Assembly: GCF_007558825.1 (NCBI RefSeq)
Contig: NZ_VLTK01000002.1
Coordinates: forward strand, 62,001-126,000
Source of the DNA: Brevibacterium aurantiacum
Lineage (GTDB): Bacteria > Actinomycetota > Actinomycetes > Actinomycetales > Brevibacteriaceae
DNA length: 64,000 bases
Direction of reading: 5' to 3'
The translations under genes were made by a program, and so were the position numbers. Shown here one piece after another: positions 9,267-18,091 of the stretch. The notes beneath the pieces are model-generated. The model saw only the letters and a list, made by a program, of their open reading frames with translations. It was not told the origin of the DNA and searched no databases. Position 1 is the stretch's first letter. The number at the start of each line of letters is the position of its first letter.

Positions 9267-9614
9267 ATGAACAACGTGACGGCGGACCTCGACACAGAGG
9301 TCCGCCGTCTGCGTATCCGCATCATCGGACTCAACCCGCGTCAGCTCGCCGAGGCGGGTCCGAATTCCCGTGTCACTACAGCGGGCGCGCACTCCCGCAG
9401 GGACACGATCGCCGAGGCGCTCGCACAGTTCTCGTCGATCGGCTCCGATGGCAGGGCGGTCCCGGATCTGGGCGATCAGAGCCTGGCCGATCAGGTCGTC
9501 GTGCTCATCGAAGAGGGTGCGGCCTCGGCCGAGGATCTCCCAGAGGCGCAACAGCAAGAGCGGTTGGCTCAGCTTCTTGACGCGGCAGTGCGACTGCGTC
9601 GGCGCCTCGCCTAG
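9267..9614 (+). CDS. Small hypothetical protein, 115 residues
   Basis: A soluble, charged protein with no membrane segment. Its C-terminal part is predicted helical and rich in Ala, Glu, Gln and Leu. It fits without overlap between the BI-1 gene and the molybdoenzyme gene. It is not recognised, and the ribosome binding site is weak. A reading frame in another phase overlaps it (9260-9580) but has a less natural composition. Confidence 0.55.
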   Translation: MNNVTADLDTEVRRLRIRIIGLNPRQLAEAGPNSRVTTAGAHSRRDTIAEALAQFSSIGSDGRAVPDLGDQSLADQVVVLIEEGAASAEDLPEAQQQERLAQLLDAAVRLRRRLA

Positions 9615-9764
9615 GATCGATCGGACCTCGATGTCGAGCGCCGTCGATTTTGGGCCGTGAACCCACCCGTCATCGTTCTGTAAGGTTTCCCGTCCCCACC
9701 GGCAGGCGAAGACGAGGATAATCAACAGCACCATCCGCTGCTTTGAGAAGGTGCCACACTGACG

Positions 9765-11339
9765 ATGACAGATCGCCGCCCGCTGCTCTTCACTCTCGCC
9801 GGAATCGTCGCGACCCTCGTGTACTTCGGCGCCGCCGAGTTCATCGCCGGCGCCTTCTCCGCCACCTCGGCGCCGCTGCTGATCCTGGGGCAGACGATCA
9901 TCCCGCTCGTGCCGACAGCCATGATCAAGGCCGCCATCAGCATCTTCGGCACAAACGACAAACTCGCCCTCGTCATCACTCTGGTCATCGTCGGAGCGAT
10001 ACTCGGAGGAGTGATCGGCCGGGTCGGCCTGCACCGGCGTACCCTGTCCTTCGTCCTCCTCATCGGCCTCGGGATTCTACCCGTGGTCCTGCTGGTGAGC
10101 ACTGGCGGATCGCTCCTCGACGCGGTCCCGGCCCTTGGAGGAGTGGTACTGGGCTGCGCGGCATACGTAGGGTTGATCCGCCTCGGCGATGGCCGAGAAC
10201 TGCGAGCCGAAGACTCTCAGGACAGAGACCGGAGTGCCGACATCGACGGCCAGCCGGACAGCGACCGTCGTGCCTTCTTCGGTCTCGTCGCAGGACTGAG
10301 CGCGGTCGGCATCGCCGCGATCGCGGCAGGCCAGTCGGCATCGATTCTCGCCCGGAATGCGGCAGGAGCGGTAACGAAGCTCGTGCTGCCACGGCCGGCC
10401 ACCTCGGCGCCTAAGATCCCAGCTGGAGCCGAGCTGGACATCGACGGACTCGCACCGATCATGACACCCACTGACGACTTCTACCGCATCGACACCGCGC
10501 TCATCCCACCGTCCGTCGACGCTTCCTCGTGGTCGCTGCGAATCCACGGCATGGTCGACGAGGAAGTGACGATCACCATGGCACAACTGCTCGAGCTGCC
10601 GTTGGAGGAACACCGCGTGAGCCTGACCTGCGTATCGAACGAAGTGGGCGGTGACCTCGTGGGCAACGCCACCTGGTTGGGCTACCCGGTCCGAGACCTG
10701 CTCAAACGTGCGCAGCCGAATGACGAGGCTGACATGGTGCTCTCGACATCCGATGACGGCTTCACAGCCTCGACACCTCTCGAGGTGCTCACCGACGACC
10801 GAGCGTCCCTCTTGGCAGTCGGCATGAACGGCGAACCGCTGCCCCGCGACCACGGATTCCCCGCTAGGCTCGTCGTGCCCGGACTCTACGGCTTCGTGTC
10901 GGCGACGAAATGGGTGACGGAACTCGAAGTCACTCGATTCGCCGACAAGGAGGCCTATTGGACGAAGCGCGGCTGGTCCACGCACGGGCCCGTGCTCGTG
11001 GCCTCCCGTGTTGATGTTCCCCGCGCCGGTGTCCATGTCAGCCCGAACAAGGACGGGCAGATCATCACCGCGGGGATGGCCTGGGCCCAGCACGTCGGCA
11101 TCGCCGAGGTGCGCGTGCGCATCGACAACGGCGACTGGCACACAGCGGAGCTGAGCGAGGAGCTGACCACCGACACCTGGCGACAATGGCGATGCCACTT
11201 CGACGACGTGGAACCGGGCACCCACACCGTGACTGTCAGAGCGGTCGACAAAGACGGCAACGAACAGATCGCCGAACGTCGCCCCGCGATCCCCGGCAGC
11301 GCCACCGGCCTCCATGAACGGGACTTCACCGTCGACTGA
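9765..11339 (+). CDS. Membrane-anchored molybdopterin-dependent oxidoreductase (sulfite oxidase family)
   Basis: A 524-residue protein with two parts. Residues 1-140 hold about five membrane segments. After a charged linker, a DRRAFFGLVAG segment (167-177) resembles a twin-arginine motif followed by one more hydrophobic stretch. From about residue 225 it matches the sulfite-oxidase-type Mo domain; Cys289 in LTCVSNEVGG is the expected molybdenum ligand. A dimerisation-type beta domain (VHVSPNKDGQIITAGMAWA) ends the protein. The catalytic domain is probably extracytoplasmic, with the membrane part as anchor or electron route; the substrate is unknown. The start is ATG 9765 with GAGAAGG upstream. 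Confidence 0.88.
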   Translation: MTDRRPLLFTLAGIVATLVYFGAAEFIAGAFSATSAPLLILGQTIIPLVPTAMIKAAISIFGTNDKLALVITLVIVGAILGGVIGRVGLHRRTLSFVLLIGLGILPVVLLVSTGGSLLDAVPALGGVVLGCAAYVGLIRLGDGRELRAEDSQDRDRSADIDGQPDSDRRAFFGLVAGLSAVGIAAIAAGQSASILARNAAGAVTKLVLPRPATSAPKIPAGAELDIDGLAPIMTPTDDFYRIDTALIPPSVDASSWSLRIHGMVDEEVTITMAQLLELPLEEHRVSLTCVSNEVGGDLVGNATWLGYPVRDLLKRAQPNDEADMVLSTSDDGFTASTPLEVLTDDRASLLAVGMNGEPLPRDHGFPARLVVPGLYGFVSATKWVTELEVTRFADKEAYWTKRGWSTHGPVLVASRVDVPRAGVHVSPNKDGQIITAGMAWAQHVGIAEVRVRIDNGDWHTAELSEELTTDTWRQWRCHFDDVEPGTHTVTVRAVDKDGNEQIAERRPAIPGSATGLHERDFTVD

Positions 11340-11418
11340 GCACCCGGATCGCAGGGACCGACCAAGCGAGCGGGCCGGACGCCGAGCCAAGTCGGAGGCG
11401 CGCCCGATTCACTGTGGA

Positions 11419-11454
11419 CAAATGGTCGTTTCGGCCGACGAAATCGACCATTTG
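11419..11454. terminator. Hairpin in the 325-bp gap after the molybdoenzyme gene
   Basis: CAAATGGTCG and CGACCATTTG form perfect 10-bp arms. A second stem (TTTCG / CGAAA) continues inside, with a single bulged T. It lies 80 bp after the molybdoenzyme stop, with no U-run. It may be a terminator or a regulator site for the symporter genes. Nothing else convincing was found in 11340-11664. Confidence 0.5.
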
Positions 11455-11664
11455 CGGACAGGGAAATCCGTTTGTCGACAGCGAAGGACCGATGTTGCCG
11501 GACCGCTGGGCCGAGAAGCTTGAGAACTATCTGACAAAACGATGTATCCTCGCCTCAACATGGTGGTGAGCTCCGTGGAAGCACAGGTCGCCCAACGCAG
11601 CCTGTGGTTCGGCACGGTTCCGACACTGCCGCATCCTGTTCAGCGTCACAATGAGGTGGTCTCA

Positions 11665-11874
11665 ATGTTCGGTCTCCCGACGGCAACCGTCGTCGTCATC
11701 TTCGGCATCCCCGCGATATGGGTGATCTACACGTTGGTCTTCGTCTACCTCTCGCGCGGTTGGAAGGCCGAGGACGTCGCCGAAGACCAGGACCTGACCT
11801 CACGCAATGCCAGTGGAGGGAACGGGCCAAACGGCCCGGCCACCTCGGCAGATGAGAACGGGGGACTGGCATGA
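11665..11874 (+). CDS. Small single-span membrane protein, symporter partner
   Basis: A 69-residue protein with one hydrophobic segment (about residues 6-30) and a charged, Gly/Asn-rich cytoplasmic tail. ATG 11665 is preferred because GAGGTGG lies five bases upstream; the frame continues 41 codons upstream without a good site. Its stop overlaps the symporter start by four bases (ATGA), implying translational coupling. By analogy with other symporters encoded beside tiny membrane proteins, it may be an accessory subunit; this is inference. Confidence 0.7.
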   Translation: MFGLPTATVVVIFGIPAIWVIYTLVFVYLSRGWKAEDVAEDQDLTSRNASGGNGPNGPATSADENGGLA

Positions 11875-13409
11875 ACCTCGAAACCTGGTTCCTCGTCATC
11901 TACTTCGCCGCCATGGCCGGCATCGGCGTGTGGACGCTCAAGGTCGGCAACAAGGACAGCGAAGGCTACTTGCTGGGCGGGCGCAGCCTGGGTCCGGCCG
12001 TGACGGCGCTGCGCCTGCAGAGTTCGTCGATGTCGGGGTATATGTTCCTCGGTGCCGGATCGCTGGCGTACACCAAGGGTTACTTCTCACTCTGGTACGC
12101 GATGGGCGACATCGGCGGCGGAGTGCTCAACCTGTCCATCCTCGGCAGGCGGATGCGCAAACTCTCCCAGATCTTGGGGTCCCTGACCTCGATCGAATAC
12201 CTCGAGCACCGCTACCCGTCGCCGTGGATCCGCGCCATCGCGGCCCCCGTCGCCGTATTCTGCATCTTCTTCTACGTCATGAGCCAGTTCATCGCCGGAG
12301 GCCGCGGCCTCGAGATGGTCACCGGCATCCCCTACGCATGGGCGCTGCTCATCGCCGTCGGCGTCATCGTCTTCTACACGTTCCTCGGCGGCTACCTTGC
12401 CGTGGCCTACACCGACTTCGTGCAGGCCATCATCATGCTCATCGGCATGGTCTGGATTCTCATCGGCACGTTGCAGGCAGTCGGCGGTTGGACGGCCGGC
12501 AACAACGCCGTCGGTGAGATCAACCCGAATCTGCTGACCATGTGGGGCCCCGACGGCATCGGTTCCGTACAGTGGGGCGTCATCATCGGCGCGGTCCTCG
12601 TGTTCTCCATCGGCTACATGGGCTGGCCGCACGTCAACGTCAGCCACATGGCTATGAAGCGGCCCTCGGTCGCGCGCACGGCGAGCATGTACGCCACCGG
12701 TTTCAACCTCCTGTTCATCCCCGCCCCCTACATCGTGGGCATCATGGCGCTCATCATCCTGCCCAACCTCGACAACCCCGAACTCGCGGTCTTCCAGGTC
12801 GCGGACACGGTGCTGCCGAACTTTGCCGTCGGCATCGTCATGGCCGGCATCATGGCGGCCATCATGTCGACCGCGGACGCGCTGCTTCTGCAGTCGGGCA
12901 CGATCGCCAGCCAGGACCTGTTCCAGCGCTTCATCAAAAAGGACATGTCCGACAGCCAGTCCGTGTGGGTCTCGCGCTTCACCGTCCTCATCCTCGCCAT
13001 GATCGGCTACATCGTCGCCGTCAACGATCCGCCGGCCGTCGCCGAGGTGGTCATCTTCTCCACGACCGTGCTCGGTGCCGCATTCGTCCCCGTCTACGTG
13101 GCCGCAGCGTGGTGGAAGAAGGCCAATGTTCCTGGTGCGATCTCCTCGATGGTGCTCGGAACCGTGTCCTCGGTCGTCTGGCAGCTGACCGGGCTCGTCG
13201 ATGTCACCGGTGTCGACCCGATGGGAATCGGCATCGTCTGCTCAACCCTGGCACTCATCCTCGTGTCTCTGGCCACCCAGAAATCCCACCCGGTGCCCGC
13301 ACACGTCGTCGCCGCTTTGAAGGAGACGGACAAGATCGGTGCCATCCCAGCCCACATGCTCACCGGGCAGAACGATGCGCTGGCAGCACAGGTGCCCAAA
13401 GATGCGTGA
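11871..13409 (+). CDS. Sodium:solute symporter (SSS family)
   Basis: A 512-residue polytopic protein with about 13 membrane segments, typical for SSS. It shows the family N-terminus (DSEGYLLGGRSLGPAVTALRLQSSSMSGYMF in pattern), the GGYLAVAYTDFVQ segment and the GIMAAIMSTADALLL segment that forms part of the sodium site in this fold. The solute cannot be assigned; the order of motifs is closest to the proline/pantothenate branch. The gene overlaps the small membrane gene before it and the unknown gene after it. Confidence 0.9.
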   Translation: MNLETWFLVIYFAAMAGIGVWTLKVGNKDSEGYLLGGRSLGPAVTALRLQSSSMSGYMFLGAGSLAYTKGYFSLWYAMGDIGGGVLNLSILGRRMRKLSQILGSLTSIEYLEHRYPSPWIRAIAAPVAVFCIFFYVMSQFIAGGRGLEMVTGIPYAWALLIAVGVIVFYTFLGGYLAVAYTDFVQAIIMLIGMVWILIGTLQAVGGWTAGNNAVGEINPNLLTMWGPDGIGSVQWGVIIGAVLVFSIGYMGWPHVNVSHMAMKRPSVARTASMYATGFNLLFIPAPYIVGIMALIILPNLDNPELAVFQVADTVLPNFAVGIVMAGIMAAIMSTADALLLQSGTIASQDLFQRFIKKDMSDSQSVWVSRFTVLILAMIGYIVAVNDPPAVAEVVIFSTTVLGAAFVPVYVAAAWWKKANVPGAISSMVLGTVSSVVWQLTGLVDVTGVDPMGIGIVCSTLALILVSLATQKSHPVPAHVVAALKETDKIGAIPAHMLTGQNDALAAQVPKDA

Positions 13410-14010
13410 GCATTCTGCTTCCGGTTCTGCTGGCGAATCCAGTCTGATCGCTCCCGATTCGGTGCTGAAGCTGGCGCCGAACATCACCGCCGCCGAGGCG
13501 CTCGCCGTATTCCAGCGCAAGCTCCCCGACACGGAGGCTGAGGTTCGGGAGGTGCTCCACCCGTTCTGGTGGACGGCGCTGCGTGCCCGGACCCGCGGCG
13601 TATTCACCCGATCCGCGAAACCAGGGTCTGCGGTGTCGCTGGGCCAACGGATGAACGTTCTGGTCAACGCCTGCTCGGGCAAGGGCTACATCGCGGACTT
13701 CGAACCCCGTGGAGAAAGTGTGGCCGTCGTTGATTGGGTCGGTGCTCTCGATTCCTCGGATCAGGGCGGCCCCCAGCCGGGTGTGGACCAGGTGAGGCGA
13801 ACAGCGCGTTCACTGGTGCGCACGAAGGTTGTGAAGACGGTGAAACTGGGTATGAGCATCAGTATTGACGAAGCCGCCGCACCAAGCGGGGTCCTCAAAC
13901 CGAATTGGATCGTGACAGGAGCCAACGAGAAGTTCTCGGCGACGATCCTCGTCGACGGCCTCGATTCCTCCCATTACATCGTTCGGGTCGAGAAGCTGAC
14001 CCGGGACTGA
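13402..14010 (+). CDS. Unknown protein coupled to the symporter
   Basis: ATG 13402 overlaps the last eight bases of the symporter gene, giving a 202-residue soluble protein. It has no membrane segment or signal peptide and is not recognised. Tight overlap on the same strand suggests it is made with the symporter. The frame is open 21 codons further upstream, but that part lies inside the symporter gene. A GC-rich hairpin follows the stop. Confidence 0.65.
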   Translation: MREHSASGSAGESSLIAPDSVLKLAPNITAAEALAVFQRKLPDTEAEVREVLHPFWWTALRARTRGVFTRSAKPGSAVSLGQRMNVLVNACSGKGYIADFEPRGESVAVVDWVGALDSSDQGGPQPGVDQVRRTARSLVRTKVVKTVKLGMSISIDEAAAPSGVLKPNWIVTGANEKFSATILVDGLDSSHYIVRVEKLTRD

Positions 14011-14013
14011 GAC

Positions 14014-14031
14014 GCGTCCCTGCGGGGACGC
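14014..14031. terminator. Hairpin after the symporter operon
   Basis: GCGTCCC and GGGACGC are perfect 7-bp arms with a 4-nt loop, three bases after the stop at 14010 and before a convergent gene. It is compact and GC-rich, consistent with a shared terminator. Confidence 0.65.
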
Positions 14032-14054
14032 ATTGGTGGGACAGCACAGATGCG

Positions 14055-14474
14055 TCAGCCCCAGTTCTTCGCGTCAGAAAGGCAGAACGGGTGGCCGGCC
14101 GGATCGATGAGCACCACCCAGGTTTCGCCTGGCTGTGGATCGGCGAGGGTCGCTCCGAGTTCGATGCAGCGAGCGGCCGCGGCGTCGATGTCATCGGCGG
14201 CGAGATCGAGGTGGAACTGCTTGTGCCCGTCGTCGGGCCAATCGGGGCGTTGGTAGTCCGGTATCGTCCCGATGCCCAGAGCGTTGCTGGGGCCGGTGAG
14301 CATTGCGTAGTTCTCATCTGAGTACGCCACCGGCCAACCCAGCACCGCGGAATAGAAGTCGCCGAGCGCCGAAGCGTCCGGGGCGTCGAGCGTGACCATC
14401 GCGAGCTTCGCGACAGGGGTCGTCGAGGAGGTGGAATCGGAAACTTTCATCTCTGAGTCAGTCATGTCTGCCAT
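14055..14474 (-). CDS. VOC family (glyoxalase/bleomycin-resistance-like) protein
   Basis: A 139-residue single VOC domain. The pattern LAMVTLDAPDASALGDFYSAVLGW at the start of the fold and the C-terminal WVVLIDPAGHPFCLSD are typical. HKQFHLDLA supplies a likely metal-binding His and GETWVVLIDPAGHPF the second half. Such proteins range from glyoxalases to dioxygenases and binding proteins, so no reaction is assigned. Alternative starts at 14465 and 14450 are possible. Its 5' end is nine bases from the divergent araC-type gene. Confidence 0.8.
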   Translation of the reverse strand: MADMTDSEMKVSDSTSSTTPVAKLAMVTLDAPDASALGDFYSAVLGWPVAYSDENYAMLTGPSNALGIGTIPDYQRPDWPDDGHKQFHLDLAADDIDAAAARCIELGATLADPQPGETWVVLIDPAGHPFCLSDAKNWG

Positions 14475-14483
14475 TCTTGTTCC

Positions 14484-15401
14484 ATGGACGAGGTCGTCGA
14501 TAGGAAAAACCCGCCACGCGGCGAATCACCGCCCGACCACTTCTACGGGCGGGTGCTCAAACCGGCAGAGATGCTCGAGCACGCTCACTACTGCGCCGTC
14601 ATGGAAGTTGCCGAAGAGCTGCGGCCATGGGTGAAGCGCTATTGGTCGGTGAACTGGGATCTGGCCGCTGACGAGCGTTATCAGACAGCGACGGTTTCGG
14701 AGCCTACGATCAATCTCACTCTCGAATACGGTGACATCGGCCGAGCGAACACGAACGGTGCAGGAATCTGGCTGACCGGTCCGGTGACGGGACGTCGTTT
14801 CGATGTCGGACTCTTCGGCCGCGGCGGCGTCATCGGAGTCGATTTCCACCTCGGCGGCACTGTGGCCTTCGCGAACGAATCACCCGCGACGATTCGGGAT
14901 ACGACGGTGCCTGCTCGGACCTGGTTCCCGGGCATCGACGGCGACCTGCCGGTCCTCGGCGTTCTGCCTGTCGGTGATCACGTGAAAGCCGAGGACGGCC
15001 TGGTCGCTGCCGTGAGTGCGATCGAGAGTTGGCTGCTGTCCCTTCGCCCACAGATGACCGAGAGCTATGCCAGGTTCCGCCAGATCCTCGGCCGACTCGA
15101 TGACCCGGCGATCATCAGCCTCGGCGATCTGGCGCTGCACAGCGGGACAAGCGAGCGTTCGCTGCAGCGACTGTTTCAAGCTCACTGCGGTGTCGGGGTC
15201 AAACAGATCCTGGTCCGGGCACGGATCAGGGACGCCATTGCCGCGTTCGACCGGGGTTGGGATGGAGCTTTCGGTGACTTGGCTGCAGAGCTCGGATGGT
15301 TCGACCAATCGCACTTCACGGCGGATTTCCACCGCGTCACCGGGTACACACCGGCCGAATACATCCGTGCTCACGAGAGGAGTGGCCAGCCACAGAAGTG
15401 A
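14484..15401 (+). CDS. AraC-family transcriptional regulator
   Basis: A 305-residue protein with an N-terminal sensor region (about 1-190) and a C-terminal double helix-turn-helix. The second helix region FGDLAAELGWFDQSHFTADFHRVTGYTPAEYI matches the AraC signature. The N-terminal part has the pattern of the DUF6597-type domain found in AraC regulators. It is divergent from the VOC gene and probably controls it or itself; the ligand is unknown. The start at 14484 lacks a clear ribosome binding site, so a later Met (for example 14574) is possible. Confidence 0.85.
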   Translation: MDEVVDRKNPPRGESPPDHFYGRVLKPAEMLEHAHYCAVMEVAEELRPWVKRYWSVNWDLAADERYQTATVSEPTINLTLEYGDIGRANTNGAGIWLTGPVTGRRFDVGLFGRGGVIGVDFHLGGTVAFANESPATIRDTTVPARTWFPGIDGDLPVLGVLPVGDHVKAEDGLVAAVSAIESWLLSLRPQMTESYARFRQILGRLDDPAIISLGDLALHSGTSERSLQRLFQAHCGVGVKQILVRARIRDAIAAFDRGWDGAFGDLAAELGWFDQSHFTADFHRVTGYTPAEYIRAHERSGQPQK

Positions 15402-15471
15402 ATCAGTGTGGCACGCTTGATCAGCGGCGCTTGGCCATCACTGGCAGGGCCGGAGTCGGGTCCATCGCAGG

Positions 15472-16917
15472 TCAGCGGCGTTTGGCGATGCCGATTCCGG
15501 TATAGCCGAGGATGATTGCGAAGGCGAAGCCGACATAGCAGAACACTGCCCACGGGGCGTAGTCGAGGACGGAGACTCCCAGCACTCCGGCCATGTACAC
15601 GCCTGCCGAAGACCACGGGACGAGCGGAACGACGACGGTGCCGGAATCCTCAAGTGTGCGTGAGAGGTTCTTGGCGTCCAGGCCCCGATCGGCGTAGGCC
15701 GTCTTGAACAGCTCGCCCGGAACGATGATCGACAGGTAGGAATTGCCGGTCACGATGGCCATCGTGATGCATGAGAGCACCGTGGAGAGGACAAGATCTC
15801 CAGTGCGCTTCACGAATTTCAGCAACGAGCGGATGATGGTCTCGAGAGCACCGGACTTGGACATGATGCCGGCGAACGCGAAGGCACTGAACGCGATGAG
15901 GATGACACCGGTCATCGACGCCATCCCACCCTGTGAGACCAACTCGACGACCTGAGGATCCAGATTCTTCAGGGTCGTGGGCCCGACCTCGAGCATGTCC
16001 GGGGTGAACCCGTCGACAGTGGACGCGAAGATCGATTCGAGGCTGACCTTCTGGAAGATGGCAGCGAGGATACCGGCCACCAGAGACGAGCCGATGATCG
16101 TCGGAAGTGTGGGCAGTTTGAGAACCGCTCCGCCGAGGACGATGAGCATCGGCAGAAGCAGGAGGACGTTGAAGGAGAAGAGACTGTCCAAGGTTCCCGT
16201 GACGGCATTGATCTGCTCCGAATCGGTCCCGCCGGACTTCTGATTGATGCCGACGAACAGATAGAGCGCCAGCGCCACGACCGTGGCCGGAATCGTGGTG
16301 TAGAGCATGTGCCGAATGTGCTCCCACAGGGTGGTGCCGGCAGCGATCGGAGCCAGGTTCGTGGTGTCCGACAGCGGGGAGAGCTTGTCGCCGAAGTACG
16401 CACCGGCGACGATGGCGCCAGCGGTGGCCGCCAGCGGTGCGTCGAGGCCCGCGGCGATTCCCATCAGGGCGACTCCAACAGTTCCGGCCGAACCCCACGA
16501 CGTTCCGGTGATGACGGAGACGATCGCGGAGATGACGAATGCGATGAGAACGATGAACTGTGCGCTGATGAGCCCAAGGCCGTAGTAGATCATCATCGGA
16601 ATGGTTCCCGCGATCATCCACGTGCCGATGAGGATGCCGATCGAGATGAGCACGAGCAGAGCCGGCATCGCAGTGTCGAGCTTCTCCCTGATGCCCAGCA
16701 GCATCTCGTCCCAGCTCAGCCCCATCCGCAGAGCCACCAGGCCGGCGATGATCGCGGAGAGGATCAGCAGCGGTTCGGGTGCGAGCCCGAGAACACCGTA
16801 GCCCACCGCCAACAGGACGAGCATCGCGACCAGGGGGATCAGTGACCAGCCCAAGGGCGGACGCTTCTCCTCCACATCGACGGAGGTGGGAGTCGTCGTG
16901 TCGTGCTCGTGGCTCAT
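15472..16917 (-). CDS. nhaC: NhaC-type Na+/H+ antiporter
   Basis: A 481-residue polytopic protein with about 11-12 membrane segments. The motifs GTSWGSAGTVGVALMGIA and GAYFGDKLSPLSDTTNLAP are diagnostic for NhaC. NhaC exchanges sodium for protons; some members exchange malate and lactate. Its ATG overlaps the stop of the upstream isoaspartyl peptidase gene by four bases, so it is the last gene of the peptide operon. Its role there may be sodium balance or organic-acid exchange; this is inference. Confidence 0.9.
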   Translation of the reverse strand: MSHEHDTTTPTSVDVEEKRPPLGWSLIPLVAMLVLLAVGYGVLGLAPEPLLILSAIIAGLVALRMGLSWDEMLLGIREKLDTAMPALLVLISIGILIGTWMIAGTIPMMIYYGLGLISAQFIVLIAFVISAIVSVITGTSWGSAGTVGVALMGIAAGLDAPLAATAGAIVAGAYFGDKLSPLSDTTNLAPIAAGTTLWEHIRHMLYTTIPATVVALALYLFVGINQKSGGTDSEQINAVTGTLDSLFSFNVLLLLPMLIVLGGAVLKLPTLPTIIGSSLVAGILAAIFQKVSLESIFASTVDGFTPDMLEVGPTTLKNLDPQVVELVSQGGMASMTGVILIAFSAFAFAGIMSKSGALETIIRSLLKFVKRTGDLVLSTVLSCITMAIVTGNSYLSIIVPGELFKTAYADRGLDAKNLSRTLEDSGTVVVPLVPWSSAGVYMAGVLGVSVLDYAPWAVFCYVGFAFAIILGYTGIGIAKRR

Positions 16918-18056
16918 TCGAAGGTTCCTTGGATCTGCGGGGCGCCGCTGCGGACGCTCTCTCGTCCGCGGGCGAAGGCGAGCTGAATGGTGTGGCTGTC
17001 ATCGGTGAGGAGGATATCGGCATCTGCTCCGACGCGGAGGCGTCCCTTGTGTTCGAGGCCGAGGACATCTGCCGTATTGGAGGTGACGAGAGAGATAGCC
17101 TGAGACAGGTCGACACCGGGCAGGTCGGCACACGCCCACACCTGCTCATACAGAGTCGCCTGCTTGGCGACATCCATGCCGATGAGCCGACCATCGGAGT
17201 CGAATTCCGGCAGGCTGCCGTTGGCATCGGAGGAGAGAGTGAGTCGGCTGAGATCTCCGCCGAGGTCGATGTAGCGTTTCAGTGAATCAGTCGTCGTCGA
17301 CGAGGCCGTCATATCGACCATGGCACCCTTGGCAGCCAGATCCACCGCGTCGGCCAGAAGCTCGGGGGACCGGGTGATGTGGGTGGCGTAGATGGTCTGG
17401 GGCGCGATCGGATACTCGTCGAGGAGCCGGTGAAGTGGGGCAAGTCGGGTCGAGTAGGGACCGACGTGGAAGTGAGTGATTCCGGCCTTGCCGGACAGCA
17501 GCCCACCGACATGTGACTGGCTGACGAGTTCGGCAAGAGCCTCGACGGTGGGTTGGAACGACCGCCGATCCGAGATCGCGACCTCTCCGACACCGATGAC
17601 CTTGTCGATGAGGACGAGATCATCGACGACAGCGCCGGTCAAAGTCCGGGCCGGGACCTGGTAGCTGCCCGTATAGATATAGGTGGTGATGCCCTCGGTC
17701 TCGAGAGCTCGGGCCTTGGCGAGGAGATCAGCGTGACTGCGGGTGACTCCGTCGGTCCCCAGGCAGCCGATGACGGTGGTGACTCCGGCGCTCACGATGT
17801 CGCCGATGCGGATCTCGGGGGTGCGGTTTGCGTACCCGCCTTCGCCCCCACCGCCGGCGATGTGGACATGTGGGTCGATGAAACCGGGAGTGGCCGTCAG
17901 TCCCTGGGCATCAACGACTGTGGCGTTGGGAAGACCCTGGAGCGCTTCGGCAGGTAGGTCACCGATGAAGGTGATCTGCTGTCCCTCGATGAGGATGTCC
18001 TGCTTCCCGAGCCGTTCCGGGGCGCAGATGTCTGCTCCGCGCAGCAATATCACCAT
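16914..18056 (-). CDS. iadA: Isoaspartyl dipeptidase (beta-aspartyl-peptidase)
   Basis: This 380-residue amidohydrolase matches IadA in length and motifs. His63 and His65 (DPHVHIAGGGGEGG) and His195/His197 (ITHFHVG) are the expected metal-site histidines, and the Asp in SSDANGS is the catalytic acid. The site of the bridging carboxylated Lys in E. coli IadA aligns with Glu158 (GEVAISDRRS), a variant I believe occurs in part of the family. The enzyme cleaves beta-aspartyl dipeptides from damaged protein. Lying downstream of a Dpp-type transporter, it probably acts on imported peptides. A start ATG at 18056 has AAGGAG upstream. Confidence 0.9.
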   Translation of the reverse strand: MVILLRGADICAPERLGKQDILIEGQQITFIGDLPAEALQGLPNATVVDAQGLTATPGFIDPHVHIAGGGGEGGYANRTPEIRIGDIVSAGVTTVIGCLGTDGVTRSHADLLAKARALETEGITTYIYTGSYQVPARTLTGAVVDDLVLIDKVIGVGEVAISDRRSFQPTVEALAELVSQSHVGGLLSGKAGITHFHVGPYSTRLAPLHRLLDEYPIAPQTIYATHITRSPELLADAVDLAAKGAMVDMTASSTTTDSLKRYIDLGGDLSRLTLSSDANGSLPEFDSDGRLIGMDVAKQATLYEQVWACADLPGVDLSQAISLVTSNTADVLGLEHKGRLRVGADADILLTDDSHTIQLAFARGRESVRSGAPQIQGTFE

Positions 18057-18091
18057 GTTTCGCTATCTCCTTGCGACGTCTCCTGCAGCAC

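Noticed and set aside
8253-10034. A 593-codon minus-strand open frame across the BI-1 and molybdoenzyme region
   Set aside because: It is antisense to two clear genes and is rich in Asp, Gly, His and Arg with no domain pattern, as expected for the opposite strand of GC-rich coding DNA.
14055-14474. Bleomycin-resistance gene
   Set aside because: Single VOC domains of this kind are very diverse and nothing here points to bleomycin binding.
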